From positions 1 through 18,690 of the forward strand of contig DEBD01000026.1 in assembly GCA_002348385.1 (NCBI GenBank): 18,690 nt of DNA, given 5' to 3'. This document shows positions 15,183-18,690 of this stretch, piece after piece (positions within the stretch are counted from its first letter, which is position 1; each line of letters begins with the position of its first letter). The notes beneath the pieces are model-generated. The model worked only from the letters and a program-made list of their open reading frames with translations, did not search any database and had not been told where the DNA came from. Position numbers and translations under genes: made by a program. This stretch comes from Gammaproteobacteria bacterium UBA2965. GTDB lineage: Bacteria; Pseudomonadota; Gammaproteobacteria; Pseudomonadales; Azotimanducaceae.

Positions 15183-16388
15183 TCAGCGATCGAGCGACGT
15201 ACCCACCACTCCCCGACCGATCAGGTCGTCAATCTGATCACCGGAAAACCCATGCTCTTTGAGCACCTCCACGCTGTGAGCGCCTACCGCCGGCGCCGGC
15301 CCCGACGAACGTTTGCCTTCTCCCGCCACGGTAACGGGATTAGCGATGGTCACTGGGTACGAGGGATCATCGGAGCCCGTGTGCACCAGGACGTCATTGG
15401 CGAACAACTGCTCATCTTGCACCACCTCCGACATCCGGCGCACCACCTCGTAGGTGACCCGCGCCTGATCCAGGCGGACACACAGATCATCCAGCGTTAG
15501 CTGACCTGTCACCGACGCCACCGCCGAAATGAGGTCGGCGCGGTTGTGGAAGAGATCACGCAGCGTGGCGAAACGCGGGTCGTCAAGCCACTCGTTGTGA
15601 CCCAACGCCGCGCATAAGAGCGGCCATTCTCTGTCCGGGTTGATGATGGTCAGTAGCACGTGACGCCCATCGGACGTGGGATACACCGAGGAAAACGGAT
15701 TGAGCCAACCTTTCTGCTGACGTTTCTCGGCCAGATCGAACCCGGCAATCACGCCCTGCAACGACATACCATTGGCCCAGACGCCGTTGGCGGCAAGGGA
15801 AGTGGCCACGTAGCCGCCCTCTCCCGTACGCTCGCGCCGGTAGAGTCCCATCATGATCGCGCCAAACAGCGCCATGGCGCTGGAGTGGTCACCAAACCCG
15901 GGAATGCCCATGAGGGGCTGCTGACCGGGCTCACGTACCATCTCCATCATTCCCGAGCGTGCCCACCACGCCGTGGAATCGAAACCACGCTTGCTCGCGC
16001 CGGGCCCCTTGGTACCAAAACCGGTCAGGTGGGCGTACACCAGCCGGTGGTTGAGGGCTTTCAAGGTTTCGTATTCCAGCCCGAAACGCGCGAGTTGGCT
16101 GCCCACGTAATTCACCACCACCACGTCGGCGTCCTGCACCAATCGGTGCAGCACACCCCGGCCGTCGGCTTCGTCCAGATTGAGGGCCACACTGCGCTTG
16201 TTGCGCGAGGTGAGCTGCCAGTTGTAGTCAATGGGATGGCTGCCTTTGAGGGTACGGTAACCGTCACCCTGAAGGGCTTCGATCTTGATGACATCGGCCC
16301 CGTAGTCACCCAGCACGGTGGCCGCACCGGGGCCAGCGAGAAAAGACGCCGCGTCCACCACCTTCAGATCGTCGAACAGCTTGCCCAT
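15183..16388 (-). CDS. CaiB/BaiF-family (type III) CoA-transferase
   Basis: A 401-residue CoA-transferase moving CoA between carboxylic acids. The start segment VVDAASFLAGPGAATVLGDY and then GADVIKIE is the usual family opening. LNLDEADGRGVL and GFGTKGPG follow. The probable catalytic Asp137 is in GFDSTAWWARSG. The ATG at 16388 was preferred over the TTG 18 bases upstream. An intrinsic terminator ends only 17 bases before the ATG, leaving no room for a promoter, so expression seems to need read-through. The gene is downstream of thiolase copy 2 and upstream of an efflux pump. The acyl substrate is unknown. Confidence 0.93.
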   Translation of the reverse strand: MGKLFDDLKVVDAASFLAGPGAATVLGDYGADVIKIEALQGDGYRTLKGSHPIDYNWQLTSRNKRSVALNLDEADGRGVLHRLVQDADVVVVNYVGSQLARFGLEYETLKALNHRLVYAHLTGFGTKGPGASKRGFDSTAWWARSGMMEMVREPGQQPLMGIPGFGDHSSAMALFGAIMMGLYRRERTGEGGYVATSLAANGVWANGMSLQGVIAGFDLAEKRQQKGWLNPFSSVYPTSDGRHVLLTIINPDREWPLLCAALGHNEWLDDPRFATLRDLFHNRADLISAVASVTGQLTLDDLCVRLDQARVTYEVVRRMSEVVQDEQLFANDVLVHTGSDDPSYPVTIANPVTVAGEGKRSSGPAPAVGAHSVEVLKEHGFSGDQIDDLIGRGVVGTSLDR

Positions 16389-16404
16389 GACCAAACCCGC
16401 AGCC

Positions 16405-16444
16405 AAAAAAAAGCCCCTCTATCTTATGCAGACGAGGGGCTTTT
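16405..16444 (-). terminator. Intrinsic terminator just before the CoA-transferase gene
   Basis: On the minus strand AAAAGCCCCTC and GAGGGGCTTTT form an 11-bp stem with a 14-base loop, followed by T8 in total (16412-16405). The CoA-transferase ATG lies 17 bases beyond. The plus strand also carries TTTT after the stem, so it may work in both directions. Confidence 0.85.
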
Positions 16445-16457
16445 CTGAAGGAGCCGA

Positions 16458-16502
16458 TCAGGTGATCGCTCCCTCCGCTGCATTAGTTGCAGATAGATAC
16501 AC
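16458..16502 (-). CDS. Possible 14-residue leader peptide
   Basis: GTG start, peptide MYLSATNAAEGAIT, then TGA. It is preceded at six bases by TAAAGGAGGTGATC (16517-16504), complementary over its whole length to the 3' end of typical 16S rRNA. No run of a single amino acid suggests classical amino-acid attenuation. The stop codon lies inside the helix that would hide the ribosome site. Confidence 0.35.
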   Translation of the reverse strand: MYLSATNAAEGAIT

Positions 16503-16539
16503 TGATCACCTCCTTTAGTTGTTGCCCGACACGCGGGGG

Positions 16540-16568
16540 ATTATTCGACATATCCCGGGAGGAGGCAA
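16540..16568 (-). promoter_or_regulatory. Sigma70-type promoter upstream of the leader
   Basis: Minus strand TTGCCT (16568-16563) and AATAAT (16545-16540) are 17 bases apart, with four and five of six consensus matches. It lies between the end of thiolase copy 2 and the leader ORF, so the CoA-transferase transcript can start independently of the thiolase. Confidence 0.5.
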
Positions 16569-16586
16569 CGGCCATTAACGCACCGG

Positions 16587-17753
16587 TCAGGCTACCCGCT
16601 CGATGATGGTGCCCGTGCCCAGGCCACCCCCACAGCACATGGCGATGAGTCCATAGCGGCCCTCGCTGCGCTCCAACTCGCAGAGCGCGGTGGTAATCAG
16701 GCGCGCACCAGTGGAGCCTGTGGGATGCCCAAGGGCAATGGCGCCGCCATTGGGATTGACCCGGTCCGGGTCCGGATTGATCTCCTTTTCCCAGGCGAGA
16801 ACCACGGAGGCGAACGCTTCGTTGACCTCGAACACGTCGATGTCGTCTACGCCGAGTCCGGCGCTGTCGAGCACCTTGCGGGTAGCGGGAATGGGACCCT
16901 TGAGCATAGTCACCGGATCCACACCCACCAAGGTGGTGGTCACAATGCGCGCTCGCGGCGTCAGCCCCAACTCGTCCACCGCCTGCTGGTTGGCGAGGAT
17001 CACTACCGCCGCCCCATCCGACACCTGGGAGCTTGAACCGGCTGTATGAATCTCCTGCCCGGGCACGGGGTCCAGCCCCTGCAGCCCTTCCAGGGTGCTT
17101 TCCCGCGGCCCTTCATCCCGCTCGATAAGACGGGTCTCGCCGGTGGGTTTGCCTTCGCCATCCAGCACAGGCGCCTCCACAGCCACGATCTCACGGTCGA
17201 AGCGACCCTCCGACCACGCGCGTATCGCGTTGTGCTGGCTCTTCAGCCCGAACGCATCGGTGTGGGCGCGGGTGATCTGATACTCCTCGGCGATCATGGC
17301 AGCACCCTGAAACTGACTGGTGGGCTGGTAGTGAGCCATATAGCTCTCGCCCATGGGCGCGCCATCCTTCATGTTCGAGCCCAGCGGGACGCGGGTCATC
17401 ATCTCGACGCCGCAGCACATCACCACGTTCTCCATACCCGACCCCACCATGGCCGCGCCGAGGGATGTAGCCTGCTGGCTCGAGCCGCACTGGGAATCCA
17501 CCGTGGTGGCGGCCACCTCTTCGGGCAACCCCTGGGACAGCCAGGCGATACGCGCGATGTTGAACGACTGCTCCGCCACCTGGGAGACACAGCCCCCAAT
17601 CACCTGGCCGACTCTCTCGGGGGCGATACCACTACGATCCAGCGCCGCCTTCTGCACCGCGCCCAGCAGATCTGCGGGCATCAGTCCAGCCAGACCCTTG
17701 CCGCGCTTGCCGATGGGGCTGCGCACCGCTTCCACAATATAAACGTCTTCCAT
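16587..17753 (-). CDS. Thiolase family protein (acetyl-CoA C-acyltransferase), copy 2
   Basis: A 388-residue thiolase acting on 3-ketoacyl-CoA. The nucleophile is Cys89 in DSQCGSS. NEAF, His343 in GHPTGSTG and Cys374 in CCGGGLGTG complete the active site. The ATG at 17753 matches the paralogue's start; eight codons of open frame upstream were not used. It resembles copy 1 over its whole length, including VIGGC and PIPATRKVL. It is divergent from the YeeE-type genes and upstream of the CoA-transferase, so it probably works in a second acyl-CoA pathway. Confidence 0.93.
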   Translation of the reverse strand: MEDVYIVEAVRSPIGKRGKGLAGLMPADLLGAVQKAALDRSGIAPERVGQVIGGCVSQVAEQSFNIARIAWLSQGLPEEVAATTVDSQCGSSQQATSLGAAMVGSGMENVVMCCGVEMMTRVPLGSNMKDGAPMGESYMAHYQPTSQFQGAAMIAEEYQITRAHTDAFGLKSQHNAIRAWSEGRFDREIVAVEAPVLDGEGKPTGETRLIERDEGPRESTLEGLQGLDPVPGQEIHTAGSSSQVSDGAAVVILANQQAVDELGLTPRARIVTTTLVGVDPVTMLKGPIPATRKVLDSAGLGVDDIDVFEVNEAFASVVLAWEKEINPDPDRVNPNGGAIALGHPTGSTGARLITTALCELERSEGRYGLIAMCCGGGLGTGTIIERVA

Positions 17754-17790
17754 GTCCTCGTTCCCGTACTCAAGCAAGGCCGGTATTCTA

Positions 17791-17805
17791 GTGATGCAAT
17801 ATCAC
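17791..17805. promoter_or_regulatory. Inverted repeat, possible operator
   Basis: GTGAT-GCAAT-ATCAC is a perfect 5-bp inverted repeat in the 77-base divergent gap between thiolase copy 2 and the YeeE-type genes. It lies just after a TATTCT (17784-17789) that could be a -10 for the plus strand. YeeE-type genes are often controlled by ArsR-type sulfide regulators, but the repeat does not match a site I can name. Confidence 0.3.
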
Positions 17806-17830
17806 AACGTCACGAAAAGGAGGCGAACCC

Positions 17831-18238
17831 GTGATCAGCGCAATCATCGGCGGAGTCCTTATCGGCGCCGCGTCCATCTGGCTATGGCTGTCGCTCGGCC
17901 GGGTAGCGGGCATCAGCGGCATCGCGGCCCAGGCGCTGGCCAATCCGCGCCGCAATCTCTGGCCGGTGCTGTTCGTGCTCGGCCTGGGGGTGGGCGGGTG
18001 GCTCCATGCTGCGTTCACGGGTCTGCCCGCCAGAGCCTTGGGCGGTGCTGGCGAGCTGGCGCTGCTGATCGTGGCCGGCTTGCTGGTGGGCTTCGGCACT
18101 CGCCTGGGATCTGGCTGCACCAGCGGGCATGGGGTGTGTGGCAACGCAAGGCTGTCACGACGATCCATCTCGGCCACCCTGACATTCCTCGCAGTAGGCA
18201 TGGCCACTGCGTCGGTGTTCTACGGACTGCAGTCATGA
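17831..18238 (+). CDS. YeeE/YedE-family membrane protein, N-terminal-type half
   Basis: A 135-residue integral membrane protein with four predicted helices. It carries the family signature GSGCTSGHGVCG at 93-104, in which C96 and C103 are the thiol residues proposed to relay sulfur species. The family includes the thiosulfate importer TsuA and YedE, proposed to take up selenium compounds. GTG start at 17831, preceded by AGGAGG at eight bases. Its stop overlaps the next gene's ATG by ATGA, so the two halves are translationally coupled. Confidence 0.9.
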   Translation: MISAIIGGVLIGAASIWLWLSLGRVAGISGIAAQALANPRRNLWPVLFVLGLGVGGWLHAAFTGLPARALGGAGELALLIVAGLLVGFGTRLGSGCTSGHGVCGNARLSRRSISATLTFLAVGMATASVFYGLQS

Positions 18239-18675
18239 GTGGGGGCAGTTTGATCTCCGGCGCTATGGGCGGCGTGCTTTTCGGATTGGGCCTGTCCATC
18301 GCCGGCATGACGGATCCCAGCAAGGTGCTGGCGTTTCTCACGTTGGGCAGCGCCTGGGACCCCACGCTCGTCTTCGTTCTGGGCAGCGCGGTCACCACCA
18401 CCGCCATCGGCTACCGGTTGGTGGACAGGCGCCAGCGACCGATCTTCGAAAACGTCTTCCACCGCCCTGAGCGCACCGACCTAGACGCCCGGCTGATCGG
18501 CGGTGGGGCGCTTTTTGGCCTGGGGTGGGGCCTTGCGGGCTTCTGCCCGGGGCCCGCCATCGTGGCCGCGCTCACACTGGACTCGCGCGCCTGGGTATTC
18601 GTCGCGGCCATGGCCGCGGGCATGCTCTTGTTTAATGCCTTGCCCAGCGCGCGAAGCCCGCAGCCCACGGGCTAA
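18235..18675 (+). CDS. YeeE/YedE-family membrane protein (DUF6691 type), C-terminal-type half
   Basis: A 146-residue membrane protein with helices at about 7-23, 44-60, 88-113 and 117-134. It has the signatures GLGLSIAGMTDPSKVLAFL and GLGWGLAGFCPGPA, with Cys104 in the latter. Together with the preceding gene it makes up what is one polypeptide in full-length YeeE. Such split pairs often accompany sulfide or sulfur-trafficking genes; none is visible before the window ends. Confidence 0.9.
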   Translation: MSGGSLISGAMGGVLFGLGLSIAGMTDPSKVLAFLTLGSAWDPTLVFVLGSAVTTTAIGYRLVDRRQRPIFENVFHRPERTDLDARLIGGGALFGLGWGLAGFCPGPAIVAALTLDSRAWVFVAAMAAGMLLFNALPSARSPQPTG

Positions 18676-18690
18676 GGTCAGTCCGCTGCG

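Larger units (their letters stand above)
16405..16533 (-). ncRNA. Candidate attenuator leader RNA of the CoA-transferase gene
   Basis: A leader of about 130 bases would start near 16533, from TTGCCT-17-AATAAT on the minus strand. It holds a very strong ribosome site and a 14-codon ORF (16502-16458), and ends in an intrinsic terminator 17 bases before the gene. Two mutually exclusive helices exist. One pairs AGGTGATC (16511-16504), which covers the ribosome site, with GATCACCT (16467-16460), enclosing a CTGCA/TGCAG hairpin. The other pairs GGAGCGATC (16472-16464) with GATCGGCTCC (16459-16450) around ACCT. This resembles a regulated leader, though the terminator stem itself does not overlap either helix. 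Confidence 0.45.

Noticed and set aside
16504..16516. Fragment of a 16S rRNA gene on the plus strand (GATCACCTCCTTT)
   Set aside because: The match is limited to the tail complementary to a Shine-Dalgarno sequence. The bases upstream do not resemble 16S helix 45, and a ribosome site on the minus strand explains it.

Overview
The window reads as about 18.7 kb of a GC-rich gammaproteobacterial chromosome. Its thiolases, CoA-transferase, acyl-CoA ligase, EthD protein and other accessory enzymes of acyl-CoA metabolism fit a free-living, probably marine, lineage such as the Halieaceae/OM60 group. That placement comes from gene content only and is tentative. Most genes are closely packed in short operons. 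No insertion sequence, CRISPR array, tRNA or rRNA was seen.

Region by region. (1) Bases 1-3063, minus strand: a thiolase, an acyl-CoA-dehydrogenase-type phosphotransferase and a carboxymuconolactone decarboxylase/AhpD-like protein form an operon, followed by the first 35 codons of an unknown gene cut by the window edge. The decarboxylase-like gene is interrupted by an in-frame TGA exactly where the second residue of a CxxC redox motif is expected, and a perfect hairpin lies just downstream. I read it as a selenoprotein with a C-F-T-Sec motif. (2) Bases 3064-4515 hold no intact gene. They contain a possible small RNA with its own promoter and terminator (plus strand), a long hairpin-rich sequence ending in a terminator (minus strand) that may be a structured RNA, and a decayed universal-stress-protein gene. 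(3) Bases 4516-7063: a small DksA/TraR zinc-finger protein, then a stomatin/NfeD membrane-protease operon. (4) Bases 7318-9515, plus strand: an EthD-domain protein, a shikimate-kinase-like P-loop kinase and thioredoxin reductase. (5) Bases 9527-12909, minus strand: an IsdG-like monooxygenase and an operon of an unknown protein, a TPR protein and malonyl-CoA synthetase. (6) Bases 12963-13868: a GFA zinc protein and a secreted SnoaL-like protein. (7) Bases 13870-17753, minus strand: a second thiolase, a type III CoA-transferase and a Bcr/CflA efflux pump. Between thiolase and CoA-transferase lies a leader with a promoter, a perfect Shine-Dalgarno sequence, a 14-codon ORF and an intrinsic terminator 17 bases before the CoA-transferase start. 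(8) Bases 17831-18675: a two-gene YeeE/YedE-type transporter.

Themes: two parallel thiolase-headed acyl-CoA operons, malonyl-CoA synthesis, and thiol/redox functions (thioredoxin reductase, the selenoprotein, the YeeE/YedE pair). The signals most worth following are the TGA-encoded selenocysteine candidate, the CoA-transferase leader, and the long structured RNA candidate.
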